DNA of 6,472 nucleotides, taken from contig WRAL01000090.1 of NCBI GenBank assembly GCA_009780285.1, forward strand, positions 1 to 6,472, given 5' to 3'. Shown piece by piece: positions 1-5,365 of the stretch. Every line of letters starts with the position of its first letter. Within the stretch, counting starts at the first letter, position 1. The notes beneath the pieces are model-generated. The model was not told the DNA's origin, made no database searches, and saw only the letters and a program-made list of their open reading frames with translations. The DNA is from Treponema sp. (GTDB taxonomy: Bacteria > Spirochaetota > Spirochaetia > Treponematales > Breznakiellaceae). A program made the position numbers and the translations under genes.

Positions 1-449
1 AGGCGTTCCAGCGCCGCGTCGCGCCGGGGAAGAAAGACATCGTCGCCGCCGAAGTATTCGTAGGCGCCGTAGCCATAGCGCAGAAGGTCGAAAAGGAAAA
101 AGAGTTCCTCGGCCAGGTCCTCCCGCGCGCGCAGTCCAAAGAGGTCCGTTCCGGGCCGTGCCGCCCTGGAATGACTGCCTTCCGGCAGGGGAACGAAAGT
201 CCGCCGCAGGACTTCGGCGATTTCCTCGTCGCGCTCGAAGGAAAGGCCGCGCGGCATGTAGCCGTCGACGATTCTGGCAAAGTCCTCGTGAAAGGGCGGC
301 TGCGCCGCCTCGCGGTTTCGCCGCGAGATTTCAAAAAGCTCTTCGGGTATGGGCGGGTATTCCTGCGCGGCCGGCGCGCCGCAGGCGGCGAAAAGCAGGG
401 CGCAGAGGATAAAAGCCGGCATGGCCGCGGCGCGGTTTACCTGGCGCAT
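1..449 (-). CDS. N-terminal part of a lipoprotein, possibly an S41-type peptidase (partial, runs off the left edge)
   Basis: An open frame runs from an ATG at 449 to the window edge without a stop (149 codons). It starts MRQVNRAAAMPAFILCALLF and continues AACGAPAAQ. That is a basic N-terminus, a hydrophobic stretch at about residues 11-22, and Cys23 as the likely lipidated residue. The lipobox has Phe at -3 and Leu at -4, which is loose by E. coli standards but usual in spirochaetes. The mature part is acidic and aromatic, with LRYGYGAYEYFGGDDVF near residues 125-141. I associate that segment with the N-terminal region of Treponema lipoproteins annotated as S41 peptidases. The catalytic domain would lie outside the window, so this name is tentative. 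It follows the binding-protein gene by 12 bases with no clear Shine-Dalgarno, suggesting translation in the same operon. Met10 (ATG at 422) is an alternative start that still keeps the signal. Confidence 0.7.
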   Translation of the reverse strand, partial: MRQVNRAAAMPAFILCALLFAACGAPAAQEYPPIPEELFEISRRNREAAQPPFHEDFARIVDGYMPRGLSFERDEEIAEVLRRTFVPLPEGSHSRAARPGTDLFGLRAREDLAEELFFLFDLLRYGYGAYEYFGGDDVFLPRRDAALER

Positions 450-461
450 ATGCGCTCGCGG

Positions 462-2123
462 CTAGCGAAAAAACGCGCCGGCTACGTTGGGAAGCGGGCG
501 GAATTCCCTAAAGCCCAAGTATCGGAAAGGATGAATGCCCAGCGCGCTGGGAAACCAGCCTTCCAGTTCCTGCCGGTCGATAACGTTTACCGAGGGCAAA
601 AAGGTGATGGGCATGATCACGCCGCGTTCAAGAAGGAGCTGTTCGGCCTCGGCAAGCGTGGCCAGGCGCTCGGCGCCCTGCTCGAACATCGAGCGTTCCA
701 TCAATTCCTCGTAGTCGTCGTCGGAAAGGCGCGCCACGTTCAGGTTGGAATCGGCGCGCCAAAGTTTAAGGAAGCTGTAAGGATCGGGGAAATTGCCGAT
801 CCAGGACATCGAGCCCACATGATAGCCGTCGAGGTTAAGCGAATCGATGTATTCGTCGTAAGGGACGACCTCGATGCGGGACGACACGCCCAGATTCTCA
901 AGCCAGGCATCCCCCATCATCGAGACTATGCGCGCCGCGTCCTGCGAGGGCGTTATCCGAAAAATAATTTCCGGCATTCCTTCGCCGTCGGGAAAGCCGG
1001 CCAGCGCAAGAAGGCGCCTGGCCTGCGCCAGGTCGCCGTCCCCAATCCCGGCCACCCGTGGATAGCCGGCAAGCGAGCCGACAAGGGTTCGCGTGGGAAG
1101 GAAATAGCCGGCGCGAATGTCGTCCCAGGGCAGCGCCAGCGCAAGCGCCCTGCGAACCCGGTAGTCGTCAAAGGGCGCCTCCCCGGAGCGCAAAAAATAA
1201 AAGTGCGTTCCGAACAGCGCGTGAACGCTTATTCCGCTGTGATCGACAAGCGTGTCAAAGTTGACGTTGCCGTGGATCCAAAGAGCCTCGCCGGAATTCC
1301 AAAGGGCGCTTGCCTCGTCGTCATCGGCGAATCTGACGACGATTCTCGACAGAACGACATCGACTGCGCTCCAGTAAAATTCGTTTTTTTCGAGAACAAT
1401 CCTGCTTTCGTTAATTTCCGCAAGGCGAAAGGCGCCGCTTGAAACGTGGCCCGGGCCCGACCAATCCTGCGAATCCACCATGGACGCGTGAATCGGGCTA
1501 AAGGCATGATGGCAGAGCATCGAGGGGAAAAAAACCGTGGGCGCGTTGAGCTTGACGACCAAGGTCCTGGGATCCGGCGCGCTTATGCCCACGCCGCTTG
1601 GGTCAGTCGCGAGGCCCAGGCGAAAGTCGCGGGCGCCCTCGATCACGTCGAAAAGGTTCGAGTAGGGCGCCTCTCGCTCCGGCTCAAGAAGCGAAAGCCA
1701 GGATCGCCTAAAATCGTCGGAAGTGATGCGATCGCCGTTGGAAAATCGCGCGTCGCGGTTTATCGTAAAAGTCCATTCGCTGCCGTCCGGCGAAATGTTC
1801 CAGTCCTCGGCCAGGGCCGGAACGGGAAGCGCCGTCGCCGGGTGGTAGGTAAAAAGCCCCTCGTAAATGGCCGTGAATATCTGCGCCTCGTTCGCCATTA
1901 TCGAAAGGCGAAAGTCCAGCTCGACCTTTCCGGGGGTAAAAACCACGATAAGCTCGTCGCGCGAGTCGACGCGAGGGCGCGAGGTAACGAAGTCGTCGTT
2001 TCCCGCATCGGCGGCCGTCCCCGGCGAGCCGTCGGGGCCCAAGGAAGCGCATCCGCTCAGCGCGATCGCGAAAACCGCAGCGACGAAAAAAGCCGGCGGC
2101 ATCCGCGTTCGGCGAAAATTCAT
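462..2123 (-). CDS. Family 5 extracellular solute-binding lipoprotein (OppA/DppA-like, peptide ABC transport)
   Basis: The 553-residue product is the usual size for this family. The signal is MNFRRTRMPPAFFVAAVFAI followed by ALSGC, so Cys25 is the lipidated residue and the protein is membrane-anchored. Family 5 landmarks appear in order: an N-terminal strand ELIVVFTPG (57-65), the EGLFTYHP segment (88-95), ALAEDWNISPDGSEWTFTI (103-121), RITSDDFRRSW (132-142), the FDDYRVRRALALAL hinge region (318-331) and WIGNFPDPYSFLKLW (441-455). These proteins capture peptides or other small solutes for an ABC importer, but no importer permease or ATPase is nearby, so it may serve distant genes. The frame could be extended to a GTG at 2171. 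The ATG at 2123 is preferred because AGGAGG lies 10 bases upstream and the signal peptide begins there. It lies 48 bases after the unknown 463-residue gene, probably in one operon. Substrate cannot be read from the sequence. Confidence 0.93.
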   Translation of the reverse strand: MNFRRTRMPPAFFVAAVFAIALSGCASLGPDGSPGTAADAGNDDFVTSRPRVDSRDELIVVFTPGKVELDFRLSIMANEAQIFTAIYEGLFTYHPATALPVPALAEDWNISPDGSEWTFTINRDARFSNGDRITSDDFRRSWLSLLEPEREAPYSNLFDVIEGARDFRLGLATDPSGVGISAPDPRTLVVKLNAPTVFFPSMLCHHAFSPIHASMVDSQDWSGPGHVSSGAFRLAEINESRIVLEKNEFYWSAVDVVLSRIVVRFADDDEASALWNSGEALWIHGNVNFDTLVDHSGISVHALFGTHFYFLRSGEAPFDDYRVRRALALALPWDDIRAGYFLPTRTLVGSLAGYPRVAGIGDGDLAQARRLLALAGFPDGEGMPEIIFRITPSQDAARIVSMMGDAWLENLGVSSRIEVVPYDEYIDSLNLDGYHVGSMSWIGNFPDPYSFLKLWRADSNLNVARLSDDDYEELMERSMFEQGAERLATLAEAEQLLLERGVIMPITFLPSVNVIDRQELEGWFPSALGIHPFRYLGFREFRPLPNVAGAFFR

Positions 2124-2133
2124 GTTATCCGCG

Positions 2134-2139
2134 CCTCCT
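2134..2139 (-). promoter_or_regulatory. Shine-Dalgarno site AGGAGG for the binding-lipoprotein gene
   Basis: On the minus strand a perfect AGGAGG sits 10 bases before the ATG at 2123. It decides this start over the GTG at 2171, which has no such site and would place 16 hydrophilic residues in front of the lipoprotein signal. Confidence 0.8.
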
Positions 2140-2171
2140 GGCGCTTGAGGCCTTCGCGATGGCGCGGACAC

Positions 2172-3563
2172 CTATTCTTCCCCGACGCCGGCGCATAGCC
2201 GCCTGATCTGCTCGGCCTCTTCCTTGGCCGAGCTGTAGTCGTACATGGTCTGGTTAACCTTGACTATGCAGTTTTTCACGCTGGCCAATTCCGGCCTTAT
2301 CCCTTTGATTCTGCTGCGGGCCGAGCCGGAGGAGGACTTGAAATATTCGTCGAGGGCGACCAAGGTGCGGTAGAAGCCCTGCATGTCCTTCACGACGCGG
2401 CTCAGATAGCCGAAAATCTGCTCCTCGGACATCACGCGCAGCTTGGCGATCACCGCGCCGGACACGCCCATCCCCAGAAGCGCCTTGATCCTTTTGTCGA
2501 GGCTGGCGCAGAACTGATGAAAGTCCAGGATTTCCGTCGATTTTGTTCCCTTAATGGGATCCGTGAAAGTAAGCTCGTAAACCACCGGCTCCGGCCCATA
2601 GTTTAGCAAGGTACGAAACAGCTTTCGCAGCCTTTCCATGAAGCTCTTTTTGGAGCTTGCCAGGACAATCTCGTTCTCGGTGATTTTCCCGGCGATCTCC
2701 ACCATGACAGAGGCGGAAAGGCCCATGGCGCGCGCGCCGTTCAGAAGGATGCCCTTGTAGTTGACCTTGGGCGCGGCGGACTTGGCGGTTTCGGCGGAAA
2801 CCTTCAGCGACTTCGCCACCGCGTCCTTCAGCTCCTGGCCGCTCTGGGAATAGTCCTCGTTTATCACTTCGGCGAGCAGGTCCTGGTACATGGGCGCGCC
2901 GGGCGCCGCCTCCTGCACCTTTTTCTTGACGTTGGCAAGCGTCGCCTCGGACGCGGGAATGTCCCTGATCGCGCCGCGAACCGCCAGCTTGTAGTTTTCC
3001 TTGTGATAGATCGTCAGGCCCTTGAGGATGGTCAGGATGGAGGCCGTGCATTTCGACAGCTTCGTCAGGGCCTCCCCTATGATGCTCATGGTCATGCTGT
3101 CGCCGGACTTGGAATTCACCGCGATTTCCGCCACCACCTTCGTATTGGTGAACTTGGAATCCGGCGTAAGATTGATCCAGTCGATATAGCTGACCAGCCC
3201 CGCTACTTTCCGTATTCTGCCTATATTGAGGTATTCAACGGTAAATTGGTAAAAATTTACGAGAAAATCGAGCTGGCTGTCCAGCGCGGCCAGCCGAATG
3301 GAAATCTGCTCCCTGCGCCTGGCCTCGTTAAGGGGCCCCGTCTCCGGCACCTCGATCTCGGTGATCTTGCTTTCCTGCTTGTAGGGATCCTCGCTGATGA
3401 GCTTTTTCCGCAGGAAAATCCCGTAAAGGGCGGAAAACGAGGTCTGGAACAGGCGAAGCTCGTCCTTCAGCTTGGGAACTTCCACTTTTTCAAGCGCGAT
3501 CCGCTTCGCGAGAAGCGCATGAGAGAGGATATCCAAATAATTCGGTGCGGCAGTATCGGCCAT
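2172..3563 (-). CDS. Conserved-looking cytoplasmic protein of unknown function, spirochaete type
   Basis: The 463-residue product starts MADTAAPNYLDILSHALLAK and ends AGVGEE. I cannot assign a function. It resembles spirochaete hypothetical proteins; Pfam DUF5312 comes to mind, but I cannot confirm it. There is no signal peptide and no membrane segment. The protein is mostly amphipathic helix, with a charged stretch at 80-120 (RRREQISIRLAALDSQLDFL), an LVSYIDWINLTPDS segment at 123-136, a beta-like PEPVVYELTFTDP at 325-337, and a helical C-terminus rich in Lys, Glu and Ser. The frame stays open upstream to about 3794, but those codons read through a copied tail of the permease gene. The ATG at 3563 is therefore chosen: it directly follows an AT-rich promoter, and the family-like sequence begins there. 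No Shine-Dalgarno precedes it. It is the first gene of the operon continuing into the two lipoprotein genes. Confidence 0.85.
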   Translation of the reverse strand: MADTAAPNYLDILSHALLAKRIALEKVEVPKLKDELRLFQTSFSALYGIFLRKKLISEDPYKQESKITEIEVPETGPLNEARRREQISIRLAALDSQLDFLVNFYQFTVEYLNIGRIRKVAGLVSYIDWINLTPDSKFTNTKVVAEIAVNSKSGDSMTMSIIGEALTKLSKCTASILTILKGLTIYHKENYKLAVRGAIRDIPASEATLANVKKKVQEAAPGAPMYQDLLAEVINEDYSQSGQELKDAVAKSLKVSAETAKSAAPKVNYKGILLNGARAMGLSASVMVEIAGKITENEIVLASSKKSFMERLRKLFRTLLNYGPEPVVYELTFTDPIKGTKSTEILDFHQFCASLDKRIKALLGMGVSGAVIAKLRVMSEEQIFGYLSRVVKDMQGFYRTLVALDEYFKSSSGSARSRIKGIRPELASVKNCIVKVNQTMYDYSSAKEEAEQIRRLCAGVGEE

Positions 3564-3570
3564 TGCTCTA

Positions 3571-3599
3571 ATTATATAATATAACGAAAAAACAATCAA
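3571..3599 (-). promoter_or_regulatory. Sigma70-type promoter for the unknown gene and lipoprotein operon
   Basis: On the minus strand a -35 box TTGATT (3594-3599) and a perfect -10 box TATAAT (3571-3576) are separated by 17 bases. Only seven bases (TAGAGCA) lie between the -10 box and the ATG at 3563. Transcription should begin at, or one base before, the start codon, giving a leaderless or nearly leaderless mRNA. This fits the lack of a Shine-Dalgarno. The box pair sits in an AT-rich island (about 3564-3600) in otherwise GC-rich DNA. Confidence 0.7.
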
Positions 3600-3657
3600 T
3601 GACCCGCGAGCTGATTTGCCCCTTTTGGGCGAGCGCCGGCATTCCAGGCAGATCCCG

Positions 3658-3717
3658 AACTTGGCGAACAGGCCTCGGAACAAAAGCCAGGCGACAAGGG
3701 CGAGCGCCGCGCCGCCT
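3658..3717 (-). repeat. 60-bp perfect direct repeat, copy A (isolated permease tail)
   Basis: This stretch is identical over all 60 bases to 4575-4634, with an offset of 917 bases. Read on the minus strand it encodes GGAALALVAWLLFRGLFAKF, residues 245-264 of the ABC permease. Here the rest of the permease gene is absent. The match stops sharply on the left, where codon 264 is TTC here and TTT in the gene and nothing after it aligns. On the right the match weakens gradually. The repeat pair brackets the vapBC genes. Confidence 0.95.
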
Positions 3718-3737
3718 GCGAGGAGGATGTCAGCGCC
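3658..3737 (-). pseudogene. Remnant of an ABC-2 permease C-terminal coding end
   Basis: Beyond the 60 identical bases, the next 20 bases (3718-3737) match the permease gene (4635-4654) at 12 positions in the same reading phase. They would encode ADILLA against AYVILV in the intact gene, so most changes swap similar hydrophobic residues. This looks like the tail of a related but diverged permease gene rather than a fresh copy of the neighbour. Farther upstream I see no convincing alignment. The remnant has no start or stop of its own and runs in frame into the 463-residue gene. The short diverged flank could be chance, so the paralogue reading is moderate. Confidence 0.5.
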
Positions 3738-3768
3738 TGGTTGTCGATGATGGGTACGGGAAAAGACC

Positions 3769-3801
3769 GGGCATGAGGGCGATGCCCGCTGCAAATGCCC
3801 T
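3769..3801. repeat. Inverted repeat, possible copy 1 of a dispersed intergenic element
   Basis: CGGGCAT (3768-3774) pairs with ATGCCCG (3782-3788) across a 7-base loop, and a second ATGCCC follows at 3795-3800, running into TTTTCT. The end of the element, CGCTGC followed by AAATGCCCT, recurs at 6410-6429 with five extra bases in between, and both copies begin GG-any-CATG. The T-run makes a weak plus-strand terminator possible, but no plus-strand transcript is expected from the left. Confidence 0.4.
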
Positions 3802-3835
3802 TTTCTCCGCGCCGAGGCAAGACTCGCGGCGGCGC

Positions 3836-3864
3836 TGGACAGCCGGTGTTTTTATGCGTATTCT
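3836..3864 (+). promoter_or_regulatory. Predicted vapBC promoter
   Basis: TGGACA (3836-3841) and TATTCT (3859-3864) are separated by 17 bases and match the sigma70 consensus at five and four of six positions. Transcription would begin near 3871, leaving about 35 bases of leader with a Shine-Dalgarno. In VapBC systems the toxin-antitoxin complex usually represses its own promoter by binding an inverted repeat here. I could not identify such an operator with confidence. Confidence 0.55.
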
Positions 3865-3893
3865 AAAGCCAGGGCCGTTAATGCAATGGAACC

Positions 3894-3899
3894 AAGGAG
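3894..3899 (+). promoter_or_regulatory. Shine-Dalgarno site AAGGAG for vapB
   Basis: AAGGAG lies six bases before the ATG at 3906. A closer ATG at 3901 is in another phase, hits a stop after about 15 codons, and is only one base from the site, so 3906 is the true start. Confidence 0.8.
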
Positions 3900-3905
3900 A
3901 ATGGC

Positions 3906-4136
3906 ATGCAGACTGCGAATATCTTTGCGAATGGAGAAAATCAGGCGGTAAACCTTCCTCACGAATACCAATTTGCTGGAGAAAACGTATACATCAAAAA
4001 GATTGGAGAGGCCGTTATTTTATTTCCGGCTGACAAGGAATGGGAAGTATTTTTGCACGGCCTGAATAATTTTTCCGACGATTTTATGTCCGAGGGCAGA
4101 CTTCAAGGGGAAGACCAGGGAAGGGAAAGTTTTTAA
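3906..4136 (+). CDS. vapB: VapB-type antitoxin
   Basis: The 76-residue product begins MQTANIFANGENQAVNLPHE, matching the N-terminal AbrB/SpoVT-like swapped-hairpin DNA-binding fold of VapB antitoxins (an NG-any-any-QAV-any-LP core at residues 9-18, then VYIKKIGEAVILFP at 28-41). The C-terminal FSDDFM (56-61) is the typical segment that wraps around and blocks the toxin. It should neutralise VapC and repress the operon, and be degraded by cellular proteases. Its TAA stop shares its last base with the vapC ATG, so the two are translationally coupled. G+C is about 43% by hand count (101 of 236), between the neighbouring genes and vapC. The pair sits on the strand opposite to all other genes of the window. 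Confidence 0.93.
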   Translation: MQTANIFANGENQAVNLPHEYQFAGENVYIKKIGEAVILFPADKEWEVFLHGLNNFSDDFMSEGRLQGEDQGRESF

Positions 4137-4540
4137 TGTATTTGCTTGACACGAATATGTGTGTTTTTATTATAAAAAAGAAATATCAAAATACACTAGA
4201 TCGCCTAAAGGAAAATAAACGCGAGGGATTATATATATCGAGCATAACATTGGCGGAACTGGAATTTGGGATTGAAAATGCCGCAAGGGAATATATACCG
4301 AAAAACAGAATAGCATTAATGGAATTCTTAACAATATTAGAAATTAAAAATTTTGATGCTAAAGCTGCCAAAGAATATGGATCGCTTAAGAAAGAATTAA
4401 AAGACAACAAATGCCTTATTGGACCTTTGGATATGCTAATAGGCGCGCATGCAAGATCGTTAAACATGATATTGGTAACAAATAATCGGCATGAATTTGA
4501 TAGAATATCCGGGTTGAGAATTGAAGATTGGACAAAATAG
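4136..4540 (+). CDS. vapC: VapC-type PIN-domain toxin ribonuclease
   Basis: The 134-residue product is full length for a VapC. PIN-domain features are all present: MYLLDTN with Asp5 and Asn7, SSITLAELEFG with Glu41, PLDMLIGAHA with Asp99, and LVTNNRHEFDRISGLRIEDW (113-132) near the C-terminus. Asp5, Glu41 and Asp99 form the metal-binding acidic cluster, so the enzyme looks intact. VapC proteins cleave RNA, often initiator or other tRNA or rRNA, halting translation until VapB is restored; the target here is unknown. The start overlaps the vapB stop by one base, with AGGGA nine bases upstream. The gene is strikingly AT-rich: 131 G or C in 4141-4540, about 33%, against about 60% in the flanking genes, which points to acquisition from elsewhere. 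It converges on the permease gene with nine bases between stops. Confidence 0.95.
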   Translation: MYLLDTNMCVFIIKKKYQNTLDRLKENKREGLYISSITLAELEFGIENAAREYIPKNRIALMEFLTILEIKNFDAKAAKEYGSLKKELKDNKCLIGPLDMLIGAHARSLNMILVTNNRHEFDRISGLRIEDWTK

Positions 4541-4549
4541 CGCGCTTGT

Positions 4550-5365
4550 CTAGCGCAAAAGCGTCTCGTACTTAAACTTGGCGAACAGGCCTCGGAACAA
4601 AAGCCAGGCGACAAGGGCGAGCGCCGCGCCGCCTACAAGAATGACGTAGGCGCTGAGCATTAAAAGCCCGGCGAACTGGCCCACGGCTAAAAGCACCACC
4701 GGCAACACCAAAAGCGCGCCCCGCTGCTGCGCCTCCTCGGAGGACTGCGCCTTGGCCGAGCCGCGCACGATCAGGCTGATCGCGATAAACGACACGGCCG
4801 GAGCCACGAGGAGCAAAACGGCAAACCAAATAAGCCCGGGCGTTATCGCGGCGCCTATAAGGAAAAGGCTTCCGCACAGAATCGTCGCCGTCATCACCAC
4901 GAACGAAATAAGCGAAATCGCGAAGCCGACAAGAAAGGACGCGATTATTTTCGCGCTAAAGATTTTGTTAAGCGGCAAGGGACAGTAAAGCAGCGTTTCC
5001 AAAGTGTTTCTTTCTTTTTCGCCGACAAAGGCGCTTGCCGCCATCGCCGAGGATGTAATTATGGGAATCATCAGAAAAAATAACGGCAGGATATTATTGT
5101 AGAGCATGCCAAAAACCACGCGGCGCACTTCCACCTCGCTCGTTAGGTCAAGCGCGGAGGCAAGGCCGGAAGGCCCAAGCATCGAGGAAAACTGCTCGAT
5201 GTTCGAGCCGTCAAGAGGCGCAAGCAAAATCGACAGGCCAAGGCTCAACGGCATCCCAATGGCCATAACGATGGGCACGATGATCAAAACGCTTAACATG
5301 CGCTTGTTGGAAATAATCGCGCGAATATCTTTTTTAATTATCGCCGCCTGCATTCCGTTTATCAT
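4550..5365 (-). CDS. ABC-2 type transporter permease
   Basis: The 271-residue product has six predicted membrane segments at about 23-48, 88-110, 140-165, 176-200, 217-238 and 240-260. After the second segment comes FVGEKERNTLETLLYCPL (113-130), the conserved coupling motif of ABC-2 permeases, which faces the ATPase. A large loop (50-85) lies outside between segments 1 and 2, as in NatB-like members. It forms the channel of an exporter together with the ATPase encoded just before it; the ATG at 5365 overlaps the ATPase stop as ATGA, with AAGGGG five bases upstream. The frame extends back to 5509 inside the ATPase gene, but those residues are hydrophilic and lack a site, so they are rejected. 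The cargo (lipid, drug, ion, peptide) is unknown. Its last 27 codons contain the 60-bp sequence repeated at 3658. Confidence 0.92.
   Translation of the reverse strand: MINGMQAAIIKKDIRAIISNKRMLSVLIIVPIVMAIGMPLSLGLSILLAPLDGSNIEQFSSMLGPSGLASALDLTSEVEVRRVVFGMLYNNILPLFFLMIPIITSSAMAASAFVGEKERNTLETLLYCPLPLNKIFSAKIIASFLVGFAISLISFVVMTATILCGSLFLIGAAITPGLIWFAVLLLVAPAVSFIAISLIVRGSAKAQSSEEAQQRGALLVLPVVLLAVGQFAGLLMLSAYVILVGGAALALVAWLLFRGLFAKFKYETLLR
4575..4634 (-). repeat. 60-bp perfect direct repeat, copy B (inside the permease gene)
   Basis: Identical to 3658-3717. It encodes residues 245-264 of the permease, the last membrane segment and the following basic turn. Here it is part of an intact gene that continues KYETLLR to the stop, so this is likely the resident copy. 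Confidence 0.95.

Larger units (their letters stand above)
3564..3905. other. 342-base intergenic stretch between the unknown gene and vapB
   Basis: No real gene is seen here. Reading upward it holds the AT-rich promoter of the 463-residue gene (3571-3599), about 57 bases of unassigned GC-rich sequence, the copied tail of the ABC permease gene (3658-3737), an inverted repeat (3769-3787) that belongs to a possible dispersed repeat, the vapBC promoter (3836-3864) and the vapB ribosome-binding site. Open frames crossing it in several phases look like by-products of the permease-tail copy and high G+C. Confidence 0.7.
3738..4549. mobile_element. Probable acquired islet carrying vapBC between direct repeats
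   Basis: Everything between the two copies of the 60-bp repeat is vapBC plus its control region. The reversed orientation, low G+C and bracketing repeats together suggest an inserted segment. No transposase, integrase or terminal inverted repeats are seen, so it is not a classical insertion sequence. The exact left boundary is uncertain, because composition changes gradually from about 3840 onward. A homologous exchange through the permease tail is one possible route. Confidence 0.5.

Noticed and set aside
171..2198. Long plus-strand open frames at 171-1442 and 1446-2198
   Set aside because: They lie opposite the solute-binding lipoprotein gene, have Arg/Lys/Gly-rich compositions typical of high-G+C antisense frames, and show no recognisable domain.
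3609..3640. GCCCC-TTTT-GGGC inverted repeat as a terminator
   Set aside because: Four to five base pairs with no T-run; likely chance in GC-rich DNA.
3730..3790. Membrane-like reading AFAAGIALMPGLFPYP on the minus strand, as more of the permease remnant or a cydB tail
   Set aside because: It is in a different phase from the repeat, hits a stop at once, and any alignment needs a gap of about 14 bases; similarity is too weak to claim.
3564..3794. N-terminal extension of the 463-residue protein up to 3794, which would add a membrane segment
   Set aside because: The added membrane segment is the copied permease tail; a promoter and leaderless ATG at 3563 explain the true start.
3870..3910. Operator palindrome for VapBC autoregulation (GCATGC, ATGCAATGG)
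   Set aside because: Only a six-base palindrome overlapping the vapB start is present; no longer inverted repeat could be aligned to the promoter.
4531..4550. Possible bidirectional terminator between vapC and the permease (GACAA, ten bases, TTGTC)
   Set aside because: The stem is only five A/T-rich base pairs and no T-run follows on either strand.
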